From NCBI GenBank assembly GCA_000469685.2, contig LS997562.1, forward strand, positions 30,603,928 to 30,667,927: DNA of 64,000 bases, given 5' to 3'. The notes beneath the pieces are model-generated. The model was not told where the DNA came from, ran no database searches, and saw only the letters and a list, made by a program, of their open reading frames with translations. This stretch comes from Haemonchus contortus (lineage: Eukaryota; Nematoda; Chromadorea; Rhabditida; Trichostrongylidae). A program made the translations under genes and the position numbers. This document shows positions 1-14,200 of the stretch, one piece after another. How positions within the stretch are numbered: the stretch's first letter is position 1; each line of letters starts with the position of its first letter.

Positions 1-1707
1 ATCTTCCATCGCAATCCTGCGATAGGCGGCGATTGCGGCGTGCGCGACGCCGTGTTAGGGGAGAAGTTCCCGGACCCCTATGTGATAGGCGTGCAGTGTT
101 TCATAAGCCGAGTACAAGTCTTGGGTGACCTTCGGGGTACGTCTTAGATGAGCTTCTCCATTGCCCTTCAGGATGCAGAGACTGTTCCATCTCGAAGTAA
201 AGGCTAGCTTTGTGGTCTTGCAACTAGCTGGAAATGCACATGCTGTTTTCGTTTTCAGTGGCTTATGTCAGAATTGTCGTTTTTCACTTACCCGTTTTCC
301 ACACAACGTCGTCGCTCGTATACTTGCTTAACTGCGTGTTTGCGCTATTTCACGGTGGCCAATCAGTCTTAGGGTTTTTGATGATAGACGTATGTCTAAA
401 AAGTTGCTGACCCAATGGTCGAACTTCCTCACAAGATGCTAGATCACAGAAATGGTTCGCTTTGGTACTCTGAAGGGTGTTAACTCTACCGTACTACTTC
501 AACTAGTTTACGACAAGTACGAATGAAGACTACTTGTGAAAGATTGAGCAAATCGATCATTAGTGAGACGACAATTGATTAAAGTGACCATTTTTTGAAA
601 ACACGGTTCCATCTGTGTGGCAGTATTCGATAATGATCGAAGTGTTTGATAGGATTCCCATTTAATAGCGTCCTTCCTCAATTGGCCTCACAGTTCTCCA
701 GGTAATCTAGAAAAGGTTACGCTAATGTTGGGAATAACGGAGGTGCCACATCGCCTGCCTCGATGACGTTGCTTCTGACCGCCTGGGTGGGGCATTCAAC
801 TCATCTTCAGTATGATGCAGTAAAGCTCATCTGGCGTTTAAACATTCTGACATCTTTCCAAATTTAGTCGTGGTGACTTCGCGTTTGCCATCTCTCTTAC
901 CTCGCCTCTATTGAGATAATCTGAAATTTTTGCTGCCTAGTCTGCATCAGAAATGCCTTCATAAATTGGGGGTCTGCTCTGGCTGCGAAATGATTTTGTG
1001 GTGATTCCAAAGAGCATAAAGCGTTTGGATGAAAAGTGGACGCGACAGATGGGTGCATTATGTGAATCACGCATTAATCTGGGGCCTCAACAAATAATGT
1101 CGTCCTATATGTAAAGCTTCTAGGTGAAAAGGTCAATTCATGCAAACTTGATGAGTTTTTAAACGCTCGATCCTGCACTATTTGGCATTTCGCTCTTCAG
1201 AAATCTCTAACAATCACTACACAGAACTCTTCCACTTATCACACATTCTTTGCTAACCCGAGCCTCCATTCTATGTACTTCCTCTAGTTTCTACCATGAA
1301 ACCTAATGCTCCATCCACCTCTTACCATAATCTCACCATTTTCTTCGGTTATGCTCGATTCATAAGAGTTACGGAAGAGTTACTTACTACGATGCCATGA
1401 GCTGTACCGTTTTTTCTCGAATTCGACACGATCCCTACTCGGACTCTGTTCAATCGGTATGGTACTGTTTGCGGTATTTCCGCTCCCGAGCCAGCCTCGC
1501 CGTTCTCTAGAATAATTCTGTAGGTTCCACGAATAGGTCACATTAGAGCTCGATTAACTTTGGAAGAACTCATCTAACCATCTTTGTTCTCTCTATTCTT
1601 GTTAAGTCGTCGTTGTTGGTGTGGAAAACAAGGGTCCGGGAACTTCTCCCCTAACACGGCGTCGCTCAGCCGCACCCGCCGCCTATCGCAGGATTGCGAT
1701 GGAAGAT
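1..1707. mobile_element. 1.7 kb terminal-inverted-repeat DNA element, non-autonomous
   Basis: Positions 1-76 and 1632-1707 are inverted copies of each other with only a handful of mismatches; the outer ends begin ATCTTCCATCGCAATCCTGC and the inner ends carry a shared GGGGAGAAGTTCCCGGACCC. The interior (77-1631) has no open reading frame of useful length, so this looks like a non-autonomous DNA transposon. The left end coincides with the start of the window, so the left target duplication, and any outward extension of the repeat, cannot be seen. It lies upstream of the visible P4-ATPase exons and may sit inside that gene's intron. The superfamily is not recognised. Confidence 0.75.
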
Positions 1708-1920
1708 TGGAGCGCGCAATTTGTGAGGTGGGGAGTCCTTTAAACATTTGAATTGGCCGGCCGCTCTCTTCAGTTCCAATGCGATCCTGATCGTCGTTTA
1801 TATAGGAGGAGTTAATTTAATTAATCAAGTCTAATAAACATGAAAACTAAAAAGAAACAGAAGAAAAAACGATAAAATCCAATGAAAAAGCAAGCCAGTC
1901 AAGGAAAAATTTCCTATTGA

Positions 1921-2000
1921 TTGGCGGGGTACGGTAATTGCAGTGAAATTTGCCGCATGCCGCAAGGGAGAATGCCGCGATAGGGGAGAAGTTCCGTTAC
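1921..2000. repeat. Short fragment related to the 1-1707 element ends
   Basis: This stretch contains GATAGGGGAGAAGTTCC followed by a CCCGG-like end and a GCCGCGATAGG-like motif, resembling the inner part of the terminal repeat of the neighbouring element. It is probably a solo end or a relative. The rest of 1708-2287 holds no gene I can support. Confidence 0.4.
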
Positions 2001-2287
2001 CCGGAAAACCATCCCGTTGGTCTGGGTATGATCAATGCGGCTAAGGAAATGTCGGGAGTCATCGCGTCCAACCGACTGAGCTCACCCTGCAGGGAATGCT
2101 GCGAGGCTCAAGAGTAGTCTCAACTGTGTTCATGTCATCTGCTTTCTCTGTTGCAGCACAAGTAAAAATTTGTGTGCTTGATTGTTATTGCCGTTTTGGT
2201 TCCTTTCTCCTCTTGTTATTCAAGTTCTTATAAAATGCGTCAATGACGACTACGAAATTAAGACTTTTGAGTGAAGTTCAATTGCAG

Positions 2288-5200
2288 GAGAAGCGGCGTC
2301 GTCTAAATTGAGCAATTCGAGTTATACAGTCCCACTTAGTGAGTTGATTGGAATCCTCTCAATTTAAATGTGCAGTCTTTGAGAGGCCATTCCAGCCAAC
2401 GCGCATGTAATTCTTCGAGGAGCCCGTCTGAAGAATACGGACAACATCTACGGCATTGTGCTTTACACGGGACAGGATACCAAACTCTTCAAGAACAGTA
2501 TCAAGCGAGTCATGAAAAGGTGATTATACGTTCCTTGCCTCTTTGACCAGGGTTATCTTTGTTGAAATAGACACCAGTTCTGTACCTATATTAATAAATA
2601 TTACAGCTCTCAACTCTCGACTCTCCTGAACTCTGTTATACTTACTCAATTTGGAATTGTAATGCTGCTTTGTCTGGGACATTCAATCATGAGCCGTCTT
2701 AGTCAACCAGTACCTTTTCTCGTCTCACAATTTTCCAATCACTTTGACGGTAAGTTCATTGGATCTGGAACGTGTGACTTTACAAGACAATCTATAATAT
2801 TAAAGGCACAGTACACGATGGAAATGGTTTCTTACCATTGAATTTCTCCTTGGAGTGGACCCGTGAGCCCCAAGGATAGCACAAGGGACGCTATCGGAAC
2901 GAGAAACGGCCATAGCCCGAGATAGCCGACGTACACGCCCAAAGGCAAACGAGTTCCCACTCGTTGTAGAGGCTGTAGAGGTTGCAACGTTGCAAACAGA
3001 GTGCACACGTTGCAAACAGGCAGCTTACTCCAGCTAGCCGCCATGACACACACATTTGGACAGCTCGTCCAAATATACCTTCCATGCAACCCCAATACAC
3101 TTTCCTTCGTCACGTTCTCGTCCAAGCCATAACTTATAACCCTATCCATAGCACTATTCGGGACTACAATTCCAACCATTCATTTAGAACCAGATACTCT
3201 AAAACCATCGTGAACTGTGCCTTCGGTGCCGCAGACCGCAGAGAGCCTAGAGACGACTACTCAACATCAATTCAGATTCCCTCATGTCCATCTTCTTGCA
3301 ACATTTAGTATTATTCAGTGGTTTTGTTCCTATTTCGTTATATGTTACACTAGAAATGGTTCAAATCATACAAGGGATGTTTATTCACAACGTATGCATA
3401 TCACAGCATCACATTTATAACTACGACTATTTTAATAGTATACTTGATTAGATTATTGCAGGACGAGGCGATGATTGATGAGAATGGGCGAGGTCCCGAT
3501 GTAAAAATGTTCTCATTAAATTCAGAACTTGGTGATGTGAGTGGTATTTACACGAAGGCATATTCCGCTATTACAAGATGTCGGTAATAGGGGCCAAAAA
3601 GTGGTGTGTGTGTGTGTGATAAGCGAACCGTCATGGATTGAAAACGTACAGACAACAGTTGACCAGATCTCGAACATGTGGTCTCACTGAGTGGGTGGTT
3701 TAGAGGTAAAGTCGGAGGTGATCAGAGCACGTTCGTTCTAGCCCTTGAACCATCTTTGAGCCGCTCCGTTCTTTGAAACTAGATTACCACAGAATGCTTC
3801 ATTGGAAGGTGAAGGTTGGGCAAAGTTCCAGATGCGTCTCCTTGCCATGGTTTTGTGGCTACGATTCTTAATAAATAGATGTTCTTTCCTATTATATTGA
3901 ATCTGCAAAGAGGTGAAATGAGCGCATTCCCACATGAGCGCACGTCTAAAAAACGAAAAATAACATGGTCAGCGCTAGGCACCTCTATGGGGATACGCAC
4001 GTACCTGATCACAATTAAGAATGGAGAGACCATAGAGTAGGCATCGGTCTGGACAATGGCCTCTGAACCATCTCACAACAATGTGGTCCCCACATCCCAC
4101 GAAATCGTTCTCATATTTCAGGGGGACGGAACATTCACCCAATTCTGGATGAAAGCAGCAATCTGTGTGACGAGATTCGTGATGATTGTAAGGACTCTGG
4201 CGCCTACCATTGGGGAACAAATTTGAAGTAGGATAGATGAGTAGCATCAGCTGGTCCTACCTACTCAGTCTACTTAAAACCTGTGTCCCAATAATAGGCG
4301 CTAGAGTCGTTCGAATCACCCCAAATTTTGCCCCGGGGTTTGCCCCGTCCATCCAAAATTGGGTGAATGTACCCAAACCTACATTCCAGTCTCGAGGCAT
4401 ACATTTCTACGTGAAAGTCAGGAGTCAAGTGTTCTCAAGCAACCCAACTAACCTAGTTTTTGATGATCGAAAAGAGCTAAACGAGTTTCAGGTTAAGTAC
4501 GTGATGTCGGACAAGACGGGCACGTTGACTCAGAACTGTATGCGATTTCGTATGTGTTCAGTGGGTGGTGTGAAATATGCGAACCGACGGTCGAGGAGGG
4601 ACAAAGTGTTCTCACCTAAGAAACTTCTTGCCCACATCTCCAGCAACCAAATGGTAAGTGATGGATAAGATCCTTAGACCATACCTACGTGGTAATGCAC
4701 CTTCGCCAACCGAAGAACATAGGAAATTGTATTCAGTCACTCATTTAAATTCATTTGTTCAAGTCTGTGGAATCATTTTTGAGCTACGTGCGATACACAG
4801 AGACTAATCTGCTTCAGAAAAATGCCCATCAGATACGAGATTTCCTCTTGGCATGCGCTCTCTGTCATACAGCAACTCCCGACAAGAACACGTCCACACC
4901 CGATCGGCCTCTTTACCACGCCACTTCCCCTGGTAGGCTACTTTCTTTTCCCTGATCATCTGTTTTTGAAACTTATCAAGACAAAGTGAAACAAGTTAAT
5001 ATCAAGAGGACTCAAGTGATACCTCAAGATCAAGTTTTGAGCACAGTTTCTCCACCAGTCTTTTTCCGGTACCATTGTTTCACCCACAAGATCGATTAAG
5101 GCCCTTCCTACATGCCAGTTCGGGTTGCAGTACTCATTAGCAGAAGTAGGAATAAATGAAATAGAGAATAAAGCTCTAGCTCCAACCGGAAAATCAGTGG

Positions 5201-8200
5201 TGGACGAGATTCATGTGTGTGCCGTTTTATTGGAGCACCACACAACGGTGCCTGTTATATGGCCCCTATAGTACGTCTCCTGAAATGTGAGTAAGTTCAA
5301 GAACAACACTCTAAAAAGCAGAACCATAAACTTGCAGGAAATCAAAGTAATTCCTGGGCGATTTCAATCACGAATGAAAAGAGCGTATAAAAAACGCGTA
5401 ACACTTCCAAAATCGCAGCTTCTCGTAGCGAGTGAGGATCATATTATGTGCCCAGGTGGCCAATATTACTCAATGGACTTAGCAGCTGACAAATACATTG
5501 GAGCTGCTAGTTTCAACAATCGGAATTCAACATGAATCGACAAATAGCAAACTACATTTCGCCTTACTTTTTTTACATCTTGGAAGCTATTTTTCCAGCA
5601 CTATCAATTTTCTAGCTCTAAATCAAGAAACACCGAGATTGGCTCATTCAGCATCATAGGTTCGACTCACACTTACACTTACTCGGGTATCCACTTGTGT
5701 CATGGGGCCCTGGTCTAGGTGTTGTTCACAGCTATTGCTGTCCTCTTCATCGTTGTAGAAACACCTTTCATCACAAAAAAACTGCCATCAATGCGATCCT
5801 TGTGGACATAGATGTGCGATTTGAAAGTAAGGAGAGTTTTCAATTTCAGATGAACATGCACTCCTTGACTTTGCTGCTAGTGCAGGTTTCGTCTTCAAAA
5901 AACGAGCACCAGGAAAGTGCATACTCAATGTGGTAGGTTAAGTACTGTACAATGAACAGTACCCCTTCGAGGAAAAGCGTCTTTCAGTTAGGGACTACAG
6001 TAGAGTACGATTTGGTGGCGATTCTCGAGTTCGACTCACAACGAAAACGGATGTCAGTAATAGTGAAGGAACCTGGTGGCAATTATAAACTGTACATCAA
6101 AGGAGCAGTAAGCCTTTTTGAATGAGTCCTCGGTGTCCTTTCATCGAAGCACAGCTTTAGGACCAAAAAATCTTCGAAAGGCTCAAAAGCGTCTCTCAGA
6201 AGGAGCTGAAACGGACAGCCGGTCATTTACAGCAGTTCGCAATAGGAGGTAAGTAAAAAACCCTTGATTCGATATGAAGTTTAAGAGGAAAACACTATTT
6301 AGGTCATCGAACCCTCTGTTTTGCTGTGAGAACCATCGATACCGCGACATTCACAGCTTGGTACAAGGAATATATTCAAGCTATTAACGACACCACTAGA
6401 AGAAAGTCGCGGCTGGCTGAACTTGCGGAGGTGATCGAGAAGGTTTGTTGTTCAGTGCGGATAGGAGGAAGGTGTATGAAATATGAAGTCTACGGCTACT
6501 GTTTTCATTGACCCCTTAACCAGCACGGATCACTATGCGTCGTCGTCGACCGGGAATCAAAACTTTCCTCCTCAGTCGGAGGGTCGACCTTATTCAATTC
6601 TTCTTGAGAACACTGCATAACAGCCTCAGAAAAGAGAGGGGGTACGGTGAAAAAACCCCCCACTGTTTTTCGTCAGGTCTTTTTTACAAAATTTCCTATG
6701 TTTTGATTCGAGCGACATTTTTAACTTAAATTTCCGTGATGGATACTCCCACAGAGGAACACTTTGCTCTCAATACTTCACTTTACATGTATGAATCTTG
6801 GAAATGAAACCTGAGGGGATTTCGTGTGAAGCACTAACCTGTATACGGAACATCAAAATTTTCCTGCATTCTTTTTAATAAGATCACAGATAACGGCTCC
6901 TGGCACATGATGTACACGTTAGTGTGCGTAGCCTAACTGATACATGAATACAGCTTCACTTGAACTAAGTGTCTCGAAACTATTGTGATATGTGCCTTTG
7001 AAAGCCGAAACGTAATGGAACTTGTGCTCTGCGAAGAGAATTGACTAAAATTTTGATAAGGAGAAACAAATTCACGACTGGACCAACGTCGATATTGAAA
7101 ATTTTTTAGGTTTTTTAAAGACCATGGAATGTCATGCGTCATTCAAATGTAAAACTGTTTTTCAAGGACAGTTGGAAATATGAGACTCGAGAGTTTTAAC
7201 TTTTATATAAACTTTCGCCGCTCTTTAAAGGGCCGATTGTCGACAAAAATGATTTTTGGAGTTTCTTACCGGGATGAATCTCCGCTATCCAACAAATATG
7301 GGTCCTTATTAGATAAAAATCAGCTTAGATAGGGAGCTCAACTCGCTTCGCTGACGTTTCCATCCCGATGCAGACATGCTTTGACCAATTGATGACAGAG
7401 TACCCACCCGTGGGCCACATGATATCGTGCTCTGTCATCAATTGGTAATGACCAACCAAAAAATAACTCCGTACCGACACCCAGAAAATTCTTGAAATTC
7501 TCTGAATACGTATCGTTGGCGAGATTGCGAAATTGAGATATCATTTGAAAGCCAGGGGAGCGGACTTGACCGATGAAGATGTTTCTCAATGTTCAGACAA
7601 CTTTCGCAGCTCTTACGCTTTCTCATTTTCACATTTTTCCATATCGAGTCGAATATAGGTTTTGTTTCACACCGTCTTCTGTACATCAAAATAGAGTGTG
7701 CCGCTGTCCACTTTTCCACAAATGGGATTCATTAACTTGTAATCTTAGGAGGTTCTGAACCATTTCTGCTCGGATAACTCATCTAATAATCGGTATGGAC
7801 TGCGAAAGATGACAAACAGACGTCAATGGCAGACATTTTCTTCTATAAATCCACGATTCTCGTTTAGGAGCTTGTACTGATTGGAGTGTCAGCGATTGAA
7901 GATCGTCTACAAAAGCGCGTTCCGGAGACGGTGAGACGGCTCATTGCTGCTGGAATTCGAGTCTGGGTACTAAGTGGAGACAAACTGGAGACTGCCGTCA
8001 ACATAGGTTCGCTACTTGATCATGTAAAGAGTGATGTTCGTATTTGCGATTTCTCAACGTAAACCTTTATACCCTTTCGTGATGGGGGTAGTTGCTCCCT
8101 CCTTCCGTTCTGACAACCTCTAAGCGTATCTCCGGCCATATTTTTTCATAGAGAAATACGAGTCAGTGCTGGTAAGTGTGCAGTTCAGTTGCAACATGTC

Positions 8201-11200
8201 CCTATAATCGTTATCGACCTTATCCTAGCTTTCTTCAATACAACCTTTTCCTATTCCACACATGTGGTTTCTTAGCTTCGACTTAACCATTCGTCGTTTC
8301 AGGGCACTCTTGTCGCCTACTTTCTGCCAAAGCACCCATGATAGTGCTGTCATCTACTAATGCTGTAGACGCCAAAGAAGCACTAGGTGAGCTCAGGTCT
8401 CAGCACTAGGTCAGTTCACGATAGAATGGTTTTTGCGATTTACCCATAGGATGAAATCGGGAACCCTTCGTATACAATATCTGGCGCCATCAGCTCGGAA
8501 AACAGCCTGGTAGGGGCGTTGTAAAGGCTCAAAGATTGTATCATGTGTGTCCTCGAACGAGTTTCACTGGAATTGTAGAGATCACAAAGTAACCCAGTAG
8601 GTAGTTCAAACAATTTGTCCTGACTCATAGCGAGGGTGGGAGGCAGTTCTGTACAGTTCTAGCTTGATGTAGCCAGCTCTTTGCGCAATTGCAACAGATG
8701 AAATCTCTTCCGAATACCACTTCTGTGTTATTTCCGTCATGGTGACCTCGCCCATCCTCTGCTTCCACTACTTTGAGGAGTCACCACCAATGCTCTTCGT
8801 CCGTCTAATACTTTCCACCTTAAAAGGGTACCTCAAAATAATGATGTATGTGTCTTTACTGTCAGGCTATTAATGAAGCATGGCGACAAAGTCATCTGGA
8901 TTGGAAATTATAAGTTATCATGATAAAATTAAATTTGAAAGATTATAGAATTTTTGAAATGCGCGCATCCTCGCCCTAAACACGCACACTGCTAAAGCAA
9001 ACATCTGACTTCACCTCCTATACTTTGTTATCCTAGTTCGGAAGATTTTTTGGAGTTGTGATTGTTTTGAGCTCCACTCGACTCGGTGCACATTGCGAGT
9101 GCCATACTTATTCAGCTTCTCTTACTCATCGGACTTCTGTCCATTTCTGTTTGGGCATCAGAACGTTTTCGGACAGAGCTTTGAATTTTTGCATCAAGCA
9201 CCGCCTATTGGAGGTACTATGTTGGTCATAGCCTTCTTCAGACCTCGGGAAAGAATCAATCTCACGGTGCAGGTATAGGTCACCGATTTTGTCCTATTCC
9301 TGGGGAAAGACAGTTTTGAGGGGATTGCGCGGACATTCTGCTCTAGGTGCCTCTTGACTGCAGTCCAGATGGTTCAGTTTCGGTGAGAATAAAGAACACT
9401 TCTCGAAGGAGATGCAAGACAGCAGGCGAAATACGACACCAGTCCTAGACGGCCTCAGCATTGTGATAGGAGTGCACTACCATCCTGTAATATACAGCAT
9501 TAATTGTCCTAATGTTTAGTGGCCCGAGGTAGTAGCTCCTCCTCGGAGACAAATTTCAAACAACATTCTTTACTGATCTTCACACCGGGATTGAAAAGAA
9601 AACTCCTGCTTCCGCAGATATCCCTCACACCATGCTTTTTGCTGGCTGTGAGGCTCGCCAGTCCCTTGACTTTCTCCATCGTTGGTCTCTCCATGTTTTG
9701 ACGAGCTATCTGTTGGTCTTTGCGATGAAAAGTCGCCTTTATTGTGAAGAGCTTTTCTCCTGACAAAACGATACGCAAGTGGTCCTCAACACATTTTCTG
9801 CCATGCCCTTCCGCCTATCTCTGTCAGAGAGACAGGTAGTCTTGGTACGGACAGGGCTTTACTTCAAATTACCCTTCAGCGATTCCTGGCGTGTTTCTGG
9901 GCTTGGCGTGAAACAAAGCTCGAAAACTGCATTCAATAAAGTAGAGAATGGAAAAGAGAATCAAAAAGTGCATGCAAACAATGAAATTTGCTAAAAAGTC
10001 CCCTCGCTTATTCCAAGTTGCAATGCAGTGGATTCTGCGCGCTCTGAAGCATTTTAGGAGGAGGATTACAAGGATATTGTTTTAGTAATTATAAATTCAA
10101 GCCGTAGTGATACACTGATGGAATTCGACTTCGAAATGATTAGCGATGACCCTTCTAAAGAAAAAATGAATCGCATTTCTTATTCTCCCGGACTACTTTG
10201 ATGCCAATCGACCACCGATAAAAAGGAAGACTATGTGGGCCTAAGCGTGATTTGATCAAGATTCCTAGCTATTCCCTTTAATCCAGTCACCATTCCATAC
10301 ATTAAATGTATCACGAACCTGAACTACCATCCGAGATTTCAGCGAAATATTTGAAGCTCCTTGGCGAAAAGGTGCTCTCTCGGCGAGATCAGCAAATATC
10401 GTTGATCGTGGACGCCACGGTAAGTATGGACCAGAATTGGGGAAGCTTTCGAAGAAGGAATGCTCTGTTGCAGTGCTTGGACTTCATCCTCGTTGAACAG
10501 ACCGATAGGGACCAATTTCTCCGCTTGGCCCTTTGCTGCTCTGCAGTGATTTGTTGTCGATGCACACCATTTCAAAAGGTGAGCACACCGGAGGACAGTA
10601 AAAATAACAGAAAAAAAGAAGCGAGCTGGGACTTAGGCGGCAGTAACTCGTCTAGTGAAGGCCAACGTCTGTGGAGCTGTGCTGGCGATTGGAGATGGTG
10701 CAAACGATGTGGCCATGCTACAGGTTGTTTTGTTGGGTCACTTTGGTGGGACTGTTTGAGTAGTTCGACCCGTAAAAGTCTTATTGCCAACCATTTCAGG
10801 AGGCAGATGTTGGTGTTGGAATTTCTGGCCAAGAAGGCATGCAGGCAGCTCTGGCTTCTGATTATACCATATCTCAGGTCCATCATTTTTACAAAATCAG
10901 ACTCCTTTTGAGGAAAGGGTCAAAATCTACTTACAGTTCTATCACCTTGATCGACTGCTGTTCGTACATGGTACTCTATCGTTGTTCCGTACATCGAAAT
11001 GTATTCTGTTCTCCCTCTACAAAAATGTACTCGAGACTTGTGTGCTGGTAAATTGCTCACACTCTGCCTCCGATAACTAGACACTTTGAAGTATGTTTAC
11101 AGAGCTTTTATACTTATGTGAATGGACACAGTGTTCAGACAATAGCTGATGAATGGACTGTGTTGTTCTACAACATGTTCTTCACCAGGTAAGTCCAGTT

Positions 11201-14200
11201 CCCTAGTTCTGATTGATAGTGTTTCGGGGTTCTGGGTTTCCCATGATCAACACCATTTATCTCCCCAATCCGACTCCCATTTGAATATGGATAAAGGAAA
11301 AGTGACAAAAGATAACCTCAACCTGAGCGAAAACCATTCATGCTTACATTTTCTTGACTGACAACCCGTAAAATTCAGTATGGTGATGTACAGCATAGCT
11401 TGTGGTGAATATGAGTTATACAAATGTTTTTTAGCTTTCCTGCCCTTATTATGGGCATCTTCGATCGTCCAGCTCCGATCAGCAGTCTTATCAAGTACCC
11501 ACAACTTTACTCGTACTATCAAAATTCTTTGAGCAACTGGGTAAGCTTAACCTGAGCTACGTGACCTGAATGATGTCAATATAAGCACAAGTTCAGAGGC
11601 AATTTCGTTGGTGTTCATGCGCAGTTCTGCAGGCTGTCGTAATTTTCCTTATAAATATTTGGTGTTGGAATACCGGTGGTGAGTCCCGATTTGAACTTCC
11701 AGTACATATCATTCCACGTTGAAAACTCGTTTTGATTTTGTCTGAAAATAGTGCCTAACGTCCCTATATAGTCCGTATAAGACTCAACCTGTTAGGCGGG
11801 TTTTCCTAAGTATTTTGAGCGCTTATCTTCTGACTTAGTGCCATTTCTGCCAAAGGTAAACAGCAATCTAGTGAATCATCACTGAAGGCCATCCTATACG
11901 TTGAAGGCATCGCTTTAAGAGCGGAGAACTAGAAAGAGTGCCAGGACAAGTTGCAGAAATGGTAAAGCGTGATGGAGGAAAATATGCTCGAACTAAACAT
12001 GTAGAAAACCAAATTTTTGCGGTAGAACAGTGCACGGGCGCGATCGCAGAGCGCTGTGGGTAAGTCATTGAAAAGGACAAGGGTTTCCATACCTGGAAAG
12101 GGACTCAGTCGCTAACGATACTGTAGACTAGGCCATAAAACTGGAATAAAAGTGGAATGGATGGGGTAGAGAGACTGCCACGATCGATGCTCCACGAAGC
12201 TCAAAGGAAAGGTTCACGGAGCAGTAGTGAGGCTCACTATGCTTCAAGGCACCGGAAGCTGGTCAGTTGGCAGGAGTCATTAGAGGTAACTTATCCCGTA
12301 GAAATAAGGGTGTCGAAGTTGGTCAGAAACGGTCCGAACGGTCATGTAAAATGTGTCCAGCTAAAGATCAGGGGTAGCTTGCATCTACGGGTGGATGCTG
12401 CGAAGACCGCAAATCACCCGATTGGGAAGCAACGGAGTTTGAAGGGCAATGGAAGCGACCACGAGAATACAAAGAATGATGGAGGGACGTGATCAAGGGA
12501 GACCTATTCGAAGGAAAGGTAATGCGGAAGATGTCGTATATCGGAGGAAATTGCGACTGTCAATAGCGGGCTCTATGAACACGCAGGTTTAAGGCCAGAT
12601 AGAAAAAGAATAGTCAAAGTAAACTCTCTCAGCCTCAATAGACGTGCGACAACATAATGTTTCAAGGATTTGGCTTGACGGCCCAGGTTTGTTCGATGTG
12701 AAGATACTAAGTCAATCAGAGCAATTTCCTGGAATTCCTTCTCTATGATTTCTAATTGCTTTTTTCATAACAGCTCCTTTGCATTCTGGATCTGGTATGG
12801 ACAGCTCACTGTGGGTGTTTGGCTGCTTCATCTACTTCTCTCTTGTGCTCATCGTAAACCTCAAGGCACTCCTAGAAACGAATTCCATCACTTTGGTGAG
12901 CTTTCATCTCATTAAACAGATCGTAAAGTATACCAGGTAGCTGTAAAATGCAAAAGTTAACAACAGTAAAGTGCTGCTTCTCGAGACGTAGATGCAGCAT
13001 TCTGTAGATGGGGCTGCGATAGTTGTCACCACTATTTTACGCCGCCCATACATAGGCTTGATTTGGTGATTTTTTACATAATTGGAATTGAAACTCCTTT
13101 CCGAGCTCGGCCTTCGATGGTAACCGCGATAATTCCAGGTTTCACTTGCTATGGCGATCATATCGATGTCTTTTCTAGTACTTTGGCTGCTCTTCAATAC
13201 ATTCTTCAACCCCGTGAGTCAAAAATGTTCGCGTTTGAGCTGCCATAACAAAGATAACTTGACTTTCGGAGTTCAGTATGTTCCTCTCATTCCACGAGCT
13301 CTCGGAGGAGTGCTCCTTGTGGTTCCGCCGATTGCTCTCGTTCTGGTCGTTCTGCTAGTTGCTATCGCAGCTCTTTTGCCCGATGTGGCCATAAAAGTGT
13401 AAGTCTTGAATGCCCAATTTTCAGAAAAAGGTAATAATAGAGCATTAGATAACAGACCAAGCTCTAATGTTGGTTCCCTAATATTAGGCCTGAAAGGAGA
13501 ACGTTCTATGTGCCTCGGGGGCTTTCCTAGCTGCAGTTCCCTGTTTTTGAACGCATGACAATCCTATTGGGACGATTTAAAACGGTCGAAAGATGCATTC
13601 TTAGAAGAATCGTTAGTAGCGATTAATAGTTACTTGCTTCACAAACACATAGATGGTCTGATACTTAGGCTTCACTTTTTTTGTGCGCCCTACACTTCTT
13701 GGAGTTATGCTGAAAACAGTTTTCGGTGAGAGACAGGCCACGAAGTTGAGTTCTACCCGGGCTGGGTGAGGGTTTCTTTTTTACTTCGCTGGATCTCATA
13801 GACGGTTCCTGCTGATGTCTAGAACAGGTCTATCATCTAGCTATGACAATTAATTTTTTTCTGCTTGAAAAAAACCCCCTTGTTTTGCTTCTAGTAGGAG
13901 CGTGTTCAGTATGTAACAGTTGAGCATCTTGGTCTTCGTACTGTTCCCGAATCCCGTGCAGTCGGGGGCTATTTCAGTATCGGCGTTTTTTCACTGAGTA
14001 AACCACTTTTTGAAAGAAACAGTAGTAACCAACTTTCTTCTACTCCGTTGGCTACATTTTAGATTTCGTCGCGCTTTACGGGCGGACATGCAAGACGCGA
14101 TGCTTTGGCATGAAGGTATTCGCGGTTCGCAATTCAACATACTTTACCAGCCGATTTTTAAAATGTGCGACATTGTCGGGTTGAAAACGTATGGTGAATT

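Noticed and set aside
3685..3745. tRNA-like A box TGGTTTAGAGG with a B-box-like GTTCGTTCTAG
   Set aside because: B box lacks the conserved A and no cloverleaf forms; at most a SINE relic.
4237..4491. Long in-frame extension upstream of the DKTGT exon
   Set aside because: A TTTCAG acceptor at 4491 and phase continuity with the exon ending at 3536 show that the upstream part is intron.
5287..5535. 82-codon frame within the P4-ATPase region
   Set aside because: The exon ending at 4932 joins in phase and in homology directly to the exon at 5850 (SP|DEHALL), so this frame is intronic.
12157..12492. 111-codon frame vaguely like the C-terminal domain of BEL/Pao integrases
   Set aside because: Lies in a flippase intron, has no neighbouring retroelement domains, and the resemblance is too weak to call.
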